In this document: positions 1 through 4,244 of the stretch, in pieces
How the letters are laid out: each line of letters opens with the position of its first letter
Position numbering within the stretch: position 1 is the first letter of the stretch
Origin: Leptospira soteropolitanensis
GTDB taxonomy: Bacteria > Spirochaetota > Leptospiria > Leptospirales > Leptospiraceae
Assembly (NCBI RefSeq): GCF_026151655.1
Contig: NZ_JAMQPN010000023.1
Coordinates: 1 to 5,368, forward strand
Direction of reading: 5' to 3'
Length of the DNA: 5,368 nt
Program-made: the position numbers and the translations under genes
The notes under the pieces: generated by a model
What the model was told of the DNA's origin: nothing
The model's database searches: none
The model's input: only the letters and a program-made list of their open reading frames with translations

Positions 1-151
1 GGAGACGACGTTCCTCGAAGCTGAGCCTCCGTAGGAGGCGTTAGCGTCGGCGCGAATCTTGCGGATGCAAGAGACGTGACGGAGAGGAATGTGGCGTAGC
101 CCGAACGAGGCCGTCAGTGCCGAAGTGAAGCGTTTCCCCGCTGTTATACGC
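1..151. repeat. attC-like structured repeat, copy R0 (left end cut off)
   Basis: This is the same folded element as the four complete copies, but its sequence has diverged most. Visible helices on the plus strand: 1-7 with 131-137; 8-16 with 84-92 (ACGTTCCTC/GAGGAATGT, one G-T wobble); hairpin 20-24/41-45 enclosing 25-30/34-39; 47-53 with 76-82; hairpin CTTGC-GGAT-GCAAG at 58-70. It keeps the CCGAACGAGG motif (101-110) and ends in the box GTTATACGC (143-151). The left terminal box is outside the window. Because the arms differ from the other copies yet still pair, the fold rather than the sequence appears to be conserved. Confidence 0.85.
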
Positions 152-155
152 AGTT

Positions 156-1043
156 TTAATATTTATAAGTTATAGATGCGAAAGTAGAACCGAAATATTC
201 ATTCTTAGCAGTATATTCTATATTTGATCTAATTAAAATCGTAGAAAAAGAATCACTAGTGATGATTTGACTTTTATTTTGAACAACTTTTGCAGATTGA
301 TCAATAAAACCTAAAGAGAATAGGATGGAGTCAGTAAATTCGTAACCAATTATAAGTTTTGTTTCCGTAGCATAGTATTTAGTAAATGGATTGTCTTTAA
401 TTTGGGCAAATTCAAAATTTCTAGCTGAAGTAACAATTGAGTGGTTAATTTCGGTAAAACCACTTAGGATAGAGTATCTGTAACCTGCTGATATATAGAG
501 GCCATAGAATCTTGGAGATTCAAGTAGCAGTCCAGCCGTTAATCCATTTAAATTTTGGGAAAGATTATAGTTATAAAATGCAAATCTCCCGTCGCTCAAA
601 TCACTTTGTAGTCTTTGTATTCCGAGGTTAAAAATTATTCTATTTTCAATTAGATGGTAATTTAAGAATAAGTTCTGTTCTGATCTATAATAAGTACCAA
701 GATTTCCTTTGCTAATTTGATCTGTATAAGGATTTATTCTATCAAAAGAGAAATTGGTCTTTTTGTATTCAAAAAAGTTTCCTTCAATACTAAACTTAGA
801 ATCACCTATAAATCTAACAAATCCGAACGTGTTATATTGGATAGAAGGTATTTCATATGCGAAGGATATCGGAAAAAGACTGTTATACATATTAAATTCA
901 TTCGGTGCAGCATATCCGTTATTTCTTCTGATATAAATTTGGTTTGCTTTTCTTTCTTTGGCATTATTTTCAACTTCTTCCGCATTAATACTGAGGCTTG
1001 AGATTGCTAATATAATTAGAGTTAATATTTTTCTTTTTTTCAT
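156..1043 (-). CDS. Probable outer-membrane beta-barrel protein, exported
   Basis: Encodes 295 residues. The N-terminus MKKRKILTLIILAISSLSINA is a textbook Sec signal peptide: basic start, hydrophobic core of about 12 residues, and a small-residue cleavage site near residue 21 before Glu-Glu. There is no lipobox cysteine, so it is not a lipoprotein. The mature part has many short stretches of alternating hydrophobic and polar residues rich in Tyr, Phe and Asn (for example the regions around residues 165-180 and 205-225), and it ends in an aromatic residue (ITYKY), as outer-membrane barrels do. I do not recognise a named family. A start further upstream (1148) would be encoded by the repeat and would bury the signal peptide, so the ATG at 1043 is preferred. 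It begins 17 bp from repeat R1, with no clear Shine-Dalgarno motif or promoter. Substrate and function are unknown. Confidence 0.8.
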   Translation of the reverse strand: MKKRKILTLIILAISSLSINAEEVENNAKERKANQIYIRRNNGYAAPNEFNMYNSLFPISFAYEIPSIQYNTFGFVRFIGDSKFSIEGNFFEYKKTNFSFDRINPYTDQISKGNLGTYYRSEQNLFLNYHLIENRIIFNLGIQRLQSDLSDGRFAFYNYNLSQNLNGLTAGLLLESPRFYGLYISAGYRYSILSGFTEINHSIVTSARNFEFAQIKDNPFTKYYATETKLIIGYEFTDSILFSLGFIDQSAKVVQNKSQIITSDSFSTILIRSNIEYTAKNEYFGSTFASITYKY

Positions 1044-1059
1044 AAGTTTTATTAAAATT

Positions 1060-1228
1060 GCGTATAACGAACTAGACTTACCGAAGTTGTCCGACCCTGA
1101 GTCCCGGTAACGGGACGTTAGGGACTGGCACGTAGCTTGCGAAAGCAAGGCGAGTGACAGGAGGACAATTTGCCGAAGGCCGAGCGAGGGCTTGTCCCGA
1201 AGCGAAGCGGTAAGTCGCTGTTATACGC
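1060..1228. repeat. attC-like structured repeat, copy R1 (complete)
   Basis: Terminal boxes GCGTATAAC (1060-1068) and GTTATACGC (1220-1228) are perfect inverted copies. Inside on the plus strand: helix ACTTACCG 1076-1083 with 1208-1215; AAGTTGTCC 1084-1092 with GGACAATTT 1163-1171 (one G-T); hairpin 1095-1106/1111-1123 capped by GTAA; helix CTGGCAC 1125-1131 with GTGACAG 1154-1160 enclosing hairpin CTTGC-GAAA-GCAAG (1136-1149). Both tetraloops fit GNRA. GC-rich against AT-rich neighbours. It lies just upstream of the membrane-protein gene and downstream of the VapC-type toxin gene. Confidence 0.9.
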
Positions 1229-1237
1229 AGTGGGTAA

Positions 1238-1639
1238 TTAAGACCAAATAGTTTTTAATCCAGATATTCTATATTTCTTTATTTCTGAATCTTTGGAAAT
1301 GAAAGTTAGTTTTCTTGATATACATTGCCAAATAAGCATTCGATCAAAAGGATCTCTATGAAAATCTTCTTTTAAATGATGGTAAGAAGAGGCTTCTTGC
1401 TGGTTAAGTTCAATAATGTTTATGTTTAATTTTTCAAGTAACTTGGGAATATCTTCCGGTTTAAAGCCTGAGAGTTTTAATTTACCTAGTTTAAATTTTA
1501 AAGAAATTTCCCATAATGAGATTACACTAACAAAAATTTGATTTTCTTGATCTTGAACGATCGTGGTAATTTTCTTGCTTAATTGTTTTGAATCTCCAAT
1601 AACCCAAAGCAAGGCGTGAGTATCTAAAAGATAAGCCAT
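1238..1639 (-). CDS. PIN-domain ribonuclease toxin, VapC-like
   Basis: A 133-residue protein of normal VapC length. The PIN-fold acidic residues are all visible: Asp6 in MAYLLDTHALLW, Glu44 in SLWEIS, Asp96 (and Asp99) in the hallmark RDPFDRMLI, and Asp117 in FISKDSEI. These bind metal in a ribonuclease that, in studied relatives, cuts tRNA or rRNA and halts translation. I use ATG 1639 rather than the in-frame TTG three bases earlier. That ATG overlaps the antitoxin stop by one base (TGATG), implying translational coupling to the antitoxin made just before it. The toxin is the last gene of its unit, and its stop lies 9 bp from the end of repeat R1. The catalytic set is intact, so it is probably active. 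The RNA target cannot be read from sequence. Confidence 0.92.
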   Translation of the reverse strand: MAYLLDTHALLWVIGDSKQLSKKITTIVQDQENQIFVSVISLWEISLKFKLGKLKLSGFKPEDIPKLLEKLNINIIELNQQEASSYHHLKEDFHRDPFDRMLIWQCISRKLTFISKDSEIKKYRISGLKTIWS

Positions 1640-1875
1640 CAAATATTTAAGAATTCTTCTTCTGTGATAGAAAAATCTTTATCAAAAGAAATTTTCACCT
1701 TTCCATCAAGGAGTCCAATTTTTCTTTTTACATCACCTTTTTGATTGATTGGAACGATCATGGCGATGGTCTTTTTGTTTTTTCCAAATAGAATACCTAC
1801 TTTTTCTCCATTCTTAACGTATTCAAGAACTTCGGAAAAGTGAGATTTGAGTTCACCGACTGCATAGGATTTCAT
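1639..1875 (-). CDS. Phd/YefM-family antitoxin
   Basis: A 78-residue protein. Residues 4-28 (YAVGELKSHFSEVLEYVKNG) match the DNA-binding N-terminal domain of Phd/YefM antitoxins. The C-terminal part, around RKIGLLDGKVKISFDKDF and an acidic tail (TEEEFL), matches the segment that wraps and inhibits a VapC/PIN toxin in this class. It is the first gene of the pair, with the toxin directly after it in a one-base overlap. Its own promoter overlaps a perfect palindrome (1897-1913), so autorepression by the antitoxin or the complex is likely. No Shine-Dalgarno motif lies before the ATG, and the predicted leader is only a few bases long. Confidence 0.9.
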   Translation of the reverse strand: MKSYAVGELKSHFSEVLEYVKNGEKVGILFGKNKKTIAMIVPINQKGDVKRKIGLLDGKVKISFDKDFSITEEEFLNI

Positions 1876-1884
1876 GGCAATTTT

Positions 1885-1912
1885 AATATACTGATTCTTG
1901 ACAAGTTGTCAA
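1885..1912 (-). promoter_or_regulatory. Sigma-70-type promoter of the Phd/VapC pair
   Basis: On the minus strand a perfect -35 TTGACA (1912-1907) is followed after 16 bp by the -10 hexamer TATATT (1890-1885). The expected transcription start, about 7 bases further on, falls near 1878, only about 3 bases before the antitoxin ATG at 1875. The mRNA would therefore be leaderless or nearly so. Confidence 0.7.
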
Positions 1913-1913
1913 G
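1897..1913. promoter_or_regulatory. Palindromic operator overlapping the -35 box
   Basis: CTTGACAA-G-TTGTCAAG is a perfect 8-bp inverted repeat around one central base. It contains the whole -35 hexamer of the toxin-antitoxin promoter. Binding of a dimeric Phd-type antitoxin here would block RNA polymerase, the usual autoregulation in this family. The binding itself is inferred. Confidence 0.7.
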
Positions 1914-1952
1914 ATAATATTTTGTTAAGATTATGAAAGATTTTAACCCATT

Positions 1953-2117
1953 GCGTATAACGAACTAGGCTACTCGACGTTTCCCGACCCTGAGTCCCAG
2001 CGGGACGTTAGGGACTGGCATGTAGTTTGCGGATGCAAACGAATGCCAGAAGGGAAATGTGGCGCAGCCCAAGCGAGGCCTTGTGCCGAAGCGTAGTGAG
2101 TAGCCGTTGTTATGCGA
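1953..2117. repeat. attC-like structured repeat, copy R2 (complete, mixed terminal boxes)
   Basis: The left box is GCGTATAAC (1953-1961) but the right box is GTTATGCGA (2109-2117). The box types match the neighbouring gene units rather than each other, which places the exchange point at or next to the box. Helices on the plus strand: GGCTACTC 1968-1975 with GAGTAGCC 2098-2105; ACGTTTCCC 1977-1985 with GGGAAATGT 2052-2060 (one G-T); the CCCTGA...TTAGGG hairpin; CTGGCAT 2015-2021 with ATGCCAG 2043-2049, fully paired where other copies have a G-A mismatch; hairpin with loop GGAT. Confidence 0.9.
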
Positions 2118-2128
2118 CGTTGCGGGGA

Positions 2129-2144
2129 GCGACACGGATGTCGC
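2129..2144. repeat. Short hairpin at the end of the RHH/PIN unit
   Basis: GCGACA-CGGA-TGTCGC is a 6-bp perfect stem. It starts 4 bp after the toxin stop codon in the reading direction and lies between that stop and repeat R2. There is no T-tract, so intrinsic termination would be weak. It mirrors the hairpin at 2878-2895 at the other end of the same unit. Confidence 0.5.
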
Positions 2145-2148
2145 AATC

Positions 2149-2565
2149 TTAGCTCAAATTCTCTTTAATTCTTAAGTATTCATCAGGAGTAATGATTTTT
2201 AGACCCTTGATTTTTTCTAGAGTTAAAAGGTCTTTATCACCTGTTATTAATAAATCAACATTTGCTGAGAAAGCAGTTTCAAGAATATGGAAATCGTCTC
2301 GATCTCTCAAATTCATATAGTCTTTAAGAGGCTTGTTTTTAATTATTGTGGTAGCACTTCTGATTTCGGCAATTGTAAATTGTATGAAGTCATTAGGTAG
2401 TTTGAACTTAGGTTTAGCTAAAGTTTCTTCCAATTCGTCCAGAATTTCATTAGAGATATATCCAATGAAAATATCATCGATTAAATCTTGGAAAACCAAT
2501 CTAGGTTTACCATTGAATAAGATAGCAGAAATATAAATATTAGTATCTAAAAGAACTTGTAACAT
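2149..2565 (-). CDS. PIN-domain toxin of the 'putative toxin-antitoxin toxin component' type
   Basis: A 138-residue protein with the PIN-fold acidic set: Asp7 in LLDTNIYISAIL, Glu40/Glu44 in ISNEILDELEETL, Asp90/Asp91 in RDRDDFHILETA, and Asp110/Asp112 in LLITGDKDLL. The LLDTN(I/V)..S.....G start and the DEYL tail fit the PIN_3-like group commonly annotated as a toxin component rather than classical VapC. The expected activity is metal-dependent RNA cleavage; the substrate is unknown. It starts at the last base of the antitoxin stop (TAATG, one-base overlap), the same coupling as in the neighbouring pair although the two toxins are not close relatives. All key residues are present, so it is probably functional. 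Confidence 0.9.
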   Translation of the reverse strand: MLQVLLDTNIYISAILFNGKPRLVFQDLIDDIFIGYISNEILDELEETLAKPKFKLPNDFIQFTIAEIRSATTIIKNKPLKDYMNLRDRDDFHILETAFSANVDLLITGDKDLLTLEKIKGLKIITPDEYLRIKENLS

Positions 2566-2810
2566 TAAGAAGCTTTTTTAGTTCTTCTAACTGCTTTAAT
2601 TTCTTGAAAAATGTCAGCTTCGGTAAGTTTAGTTTTATCGATAGTCTTAGAAGTAAAGTCGAAGATCGCTTGCCACTTAGATTTTTTTTCAATATAAGTC
2701 CTTGCAGCTTCACGAATCAGTTCGGATCTGGACCTGTGTTCTCTTTTTGCAATTTTATCAATTTCTTTTAAAAGAGCTTTTTCGAATGAGATGTTAACAG
2801 TCTGATTCAT
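2565..2810 (-). CDS. Ribbon-helix-helix (CopG/Arc-type) antitoxin
   Basis: An 81-residue protein. Residues 3-43 have the ribbon-helix-helix pattern: a short beta strand (TVNISFE), helix A (KALLKEIDKIAKRE), the turn HRSRSELI and helix B (REAARTYIEKK). Such dimers bind palindromic operators through the N-terminal strand pair. The charged C-terminal half (about residues 45-81) would be the toxin-neutralising part. It is the first gene of the pair, overlapping the PIN toxin by one base. A strong promoter and a palindrome lie directly upstream. Only a weak GGGA lies ahead of the ATG, and it would sit at or before the predicted transcription start, so initiation may be leaderless. Confidence 0.9.
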   Translation of the reverse strand: MNQTVNISFEKALLKEIDKIAKREHRSRSELIREAARTYIEKKSKWQAIFDFTSKTIDKTKLTEADIFQEIKAVRRTKKAS

Positions 2811-2818
2811 AATTTCCC

Positions 2819-2847
2819 AGCATATACACGATTTGTATATTTGTCAA
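2819..2847 (-). promoter_or_regulatory. Sigma-70-type promoter of the RHH/PIN pair
   Basis: On the minus strand a perfect -35 TTGACA (2847-2842) is followed by a 17-bp spacer and the -10 TATGCT (2824-2819). The predicted start point is near 2812, one or two bases before the antitoxin ATG at 2810, which would give a leaderless mRNA. Confidence 0.7.
2822..2840. promoter_or_regulatory. Palindromic operator inside the RHH/PIN promoter
   Basis: ATATAC (2822-2827) and GTATAT (2835-2840) form a perfect 6-bp inverted repeat with a 7-bp centre, filling the spacer and touching the -10 box. It fits the operator of a ribbon-helix-helix autorepressor. Binding is inferred. Confidence 0.6.
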
Positions 2848-2873
2848 ATTGTTTATTTCTGGGATTTTCTTGT

Positions 2874-2895
2874 AAAACGCCGCACGGATGCGGCG
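2874..2895 (-). terminator. Candidate terminator hairpin upstream of the RHH/PIN pair
   Basis: CGCCGCA-CGGA-TGCGGCG (2878-2895) is a perfect 7-bp GC-rich stem. On the minus strand it is followed by only four T residues (2877-2874). It could stop transcription arriving from the HEPN gene through repeat R3 before it reaches the toxin-antitoxin promoter. The short T-tract makes this uncertain. Its counterpart at the other end of the unit (2129-2144) suggests it may instead belong to the cassette ends. Confidence 0.4.
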
Positions 2896-2911
2896 ACTTT
2901 TCCCCGCAATG

Positions 2912-3078
2912 TTCGCATAACGAACTAGACTTACCGAAGTTCCCTGACCCTGAGTCCCGGAGGGACGTTAGGGACTGGCACGTAGTTTGCGGATGCAAAC
3001 GAGTGACAGAAAGGGAATTTGCCGTAGGCCGAGCGAGGCCTTGTGCCGAAGCGTAGCGGTAAGTCGCTGTTATGCGAA
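2912..3078. repeat. attC-like structured repeat, copy R3 (complete)
   Basis: Boxes TTCGCATAAC (2912-2921) and GTTATGCGAA (3069-3078) are perfect 10-bp inverted copies. Helices on the plus strand: 2929-2936 with 3057-3064; AAGTTCCCT 2937-2945 with AGGGAATTT 3012-3020 (G-T at 2939/3018); hairpin 2948-2953/2968-2973 (G-T at 2952/2969) stacked on GTCCC/GGGAC (2954-2966); CTGGCAC 2975-2981 with GTGACAG 3003-3009 enclosing GTTTGC-GGAT-GCAAAC (2985-3000); AGGCC-GAGCGA-GGCCT (3026-3041). This is the best copy for seeing the branched fold. Confidence 0.9.
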
Positions 3079-4060
3079 GTTCTTTAGTTGTAAATTATAA
3101 TTATTCAAGCAATAAATCATCAAAATATTGACAATTTGTAATTTTACAATCTAGTATTTTCAGAAATATTTGATTGATTATTTGAGAAAAAGTTTTGAAA
3201 GTCTCATCAAATGTAATTGAAGGTAAATCTAATAGTTTTTTATAATTATTGAATTTTTTTAGGATTACTTTTTCGTCAAAATTGCTTCCATGCACAATCA
3301 TAGATCTAATATCATAAAAAGCAGAAAATAGAGCGTAAATTGCTTTTCTTTCTAATTGTTTTTTCCCGATAAATTTTGCTGCTCGCATACTAATTTTATA
3401 TTTTAAGTTGTCGCTCTTTTCCGACATTACAGCTTCAATTGCTATCATTATATCTACAACACCCTCAATTGAATTAGATAAAAAGTATTCTGTTAATCCT
3501 CTCGTATACCTATAGATTCCAATTTGGAAATTAAGATTTTCGAAGGTACTAAATTTTACTTCAAGCTCTTTAATTCTACCAATTGTTCCATTATTTAAAT
3601 GGAAATTAGTCTCTTTTTCTGGTTTGGAGAAGTAGGTATAGTTTATTGGCTCATCATCGATGATGTTAAAATAACCAGAAATTTTTGGAGGTAGTCTGAA
3701 ATCGGCGGCAAAAATTATTGAATGTAAGAGCGGTTTAATTATTTTTTCTGCTCTTTCTCGACACTGTTCAATGTTTTCTATTTGAAAAGAGAATTTTATA
3801 CAACAAGTATCAATTTCTCCGTAGGAATCCAATATATGTTTATAGCCAATGTCATTATTTGGGTTTACTGTAAGTTCTTCTAAATCTCCTATTTTTGTCT
3901 GAAAAATTTCAATCGGATCGCTAGAATCATATCTATTTTCAAATTTATAAAGATTATTGGAATTTACTCTGATATAATTTAAGAAAATGAAGTATGAACA
4001 TTTTTTTAATGAAGGATTTATTTTACTCATATTCGTGTTTATTTAAAGAATTTCGCATAA
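2921..4060 (-). mobile_element. Integron-like gene cassette 4 (HEPN protein)
   Basis: Inferred unit made of the HEPN gene plus repeat R3 downstream. The ends of the gene-bearing interval are GTTATGCGAAGTTCTTTA (3069-3086) and its reverse complement at 4044-4061: 18 positions, 17 Watson-Crick pairs and one G-T wobble. TTCTTTA is specific to this unit. Confidence 0.5.
3101..4030 (-). CDS. ApeA-like HEPN-domain protein, candidate anti-phage RNase
   Basis: A 309-residue protein. The C-terminal third (about residues 180-295) looks like a HEPN domain of the ApeA type. A first helix carries the segment IEAVMSEKSDNLKYKISMRAAKFIG (about 198-222), and a later helix has DIRSMIVHGS with the catalytic Rx4H motif as Arg242 to His247. 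HEPN proteins with this motif are metal-independent RNases used in toxin-antitoxin, CRISPR and abortive-infection systems, and ApeA is a single-protein anti-phage factor. The N-terminal part (1-175) is not recognised and may be the sensor. It is alone in its unit, so it presumably acts without a partner or with a host factor. It starts 22 bp from repeat R4, with no clear Shine-Dalgarno or promoter. The motif assignment is firm; the defence role is inferred. Confidence 0.75.
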   Translation of the reverse strand: MSKINPSLKKCSYFIFLNYIRVNSNNLYKFENRYDSSDPIEIFQTKIGDLEELTVNPNNDIGYKHILDSYGEIDTCCIKFSFQIENIEQCRERAEKIIKPLLHSIIFAADFRLPPKISGYFNIIDDEPINYTYFSKPEKETNFHLNNGTIGRIKELEVKFSTFENLNFQIGIYRYTRGLTEYFLSNSIEGVVDIMIAIEAVMSEKSDNLKYKISMRAAKFIGKKQLERKAIYALFSAFYDIRSMIVHGSNFDEKVILKKFNNYKKLLDLPSITFDETFKTFSQIINQIFLKILDCKITNCQYFDDLLLE

Positions 4061-4222
4061 CGAACTAGACTAACCGACGTAGGCTGGCCCTGAGTCCCTG
4101 AAGGGGACGTTAGGGATTGGCACGACGCTTGCGTAAGCAAGAGGAGTGACAAAAGCCTATGTGTCGGAGACCGAACGAGGGCGCAAGTCCCGAAGTGAAG
4201 CGGTTAGTTGCTGTTATGCGAA
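4052..4222. repeat. attC-like structured repeat, copy R4 (complete)
   Basis: Boxes TTCGCATAAC (4052-4061) and GTTATGCGAA (4213-4222). Helices on the plus strand: ACTAACCG with CGGTTAGT; ACGTAGGCT 4077-4085 with AGCCTATGT 4154-4162 (one G-T), with a sequence quite unlike the other copies yet fully paired; CCCTGA 4088-4093 with TTAGGG 4110-4115; TTGGCAC 4117-4123 with GTGACAA 4146-4152; hairpin CTTGC-GTAA-GCAAG 4128-4141 with a GNRA loop. It separates the SIR2-like and HEPN genes. Confidence 0.9.
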
Positions 4223-4244
4223 GCTGGATATTCACTAGTTAAAT

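Larger units (their letters stand above)
1..1067 (-). mobile_element. Integron-like gene cassette 1 (outer-membrane protein; incomplete)
   Basis: Inferred unit made of gene 156-1043 followed, in gene direction, by repeat R0. The border is placed by analogy with G^TT cleavage in integron attC sites. The gene-bearing interval begins GTTATACGCAGTTTTAATA (143-161) and ends with its reverse complement at 1050-1068: 19 positions, 18 Watson-Crick pairs plus one G-T wobble. The stop codon of the gene (156-158) lies inside this terminal repeat, so the gene fills the unit wall to wall. Mobility is inferred; no integrase is visible. Confidence 0.5.
1068..1960 (-). mobile_element. Integron-like gene cassette 2 (Phd/VapC toxin-antitoxin)
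   Basis: Inferred unit made of the toxin-antitoxin pair plus repeat R1 downstream of it. The ends of the gene-bearing interval are GTTATACGCAGTGGGT (1220-1235) and its reverse complement at 1946-1961: 16 positions with one G-T wobble. The GTGGGT part is specific to this unit. Unlike the single-gene units, it carries its own promoter, as toxin-antitoxin cassettes in integrons usually do. Confidence 0.5.
1961..2920 (-). mobile_element. Integron-like gene cassette 3 (RHH/PIN toxin-antitoxin)
   Basis: Inferred unit made of the second toxin-antitoxin pair plus repeat R2 downstream. The interval ends are GTTATGCGACGTTGCGGGGA (2109-2128) and, inverted, 2901-2921. The match includes the unit-specific TTGCGGGGA, one G-T wobble and one bulged base. 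Just inside both ends sits a GC-rich hairpin with a CGGA loop (2129-2144 and 2878-2895), so the symmetry reaches further here than in the other units. Confidence 0.5.

Noticed and set aside
717..1001. Plus-strand open frames opposite the membrane-protein gene (also 754-936)
   Set aside because: Shadows of a well-supported gene; composition is that of an antisense reading frame.
1044..1148. N-terminal extension of the membrane-protein gene to an ATG at 1148
   Set aside because: The 35 extra residues are encoded by repeat R1, and a near-identical peptide (TCQSLTS..RDSGS.NFGKSSSL) is encoded in another reading context by R3. Extension would also bury the clear signal peptide starting at 1043.
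1640..1642. TTG start for the VapC-type toxin
   Set aside because: An ATG follows immediately and overlaps the antitoxin stop by one base, the same arrangement as in the second pair.
1898..1930. Divergent plus-strand promoter from the TTGACA in the operator palindrome
   Set aside because: The hexamer arises from the palindrome's symmetry; no -10 box lies at a suitable distance and no gene follows on that strand.
2333..2536. Plus-strand open frame opposite the PIN toxin
   Set aside because: Antisense shadow of a gene whose catalytic residues are all intact.
2807..2998. 63-residue open frame on the minus strand
   Set aside because: It is made of repeat R3 plus the promoter region of the RHH/PIN pair. 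No start signals, and its peptide is repeat-derived.
2841..3056. 71-residue open frame on the plus strand
   Set aside because: It runs through the structured repeat R3, opposite the genes, and has no protein-like features.
1..4222. CRISPR array
   Set aside because: The repeats are about 165-171 bp, diverged, and separated by genes of 700-1000 bp; spacers and cas genes are absent.
1060..4222. Repeats as MITEs or IS200/IS605-type elements inserted between genes
   Set aside because: An inserted element would bring identical ends and leave unrelated flanks or short direct duplications. Here the flanks are inverted and matched per gene unit, and box types follow the units. Not fully excluded.
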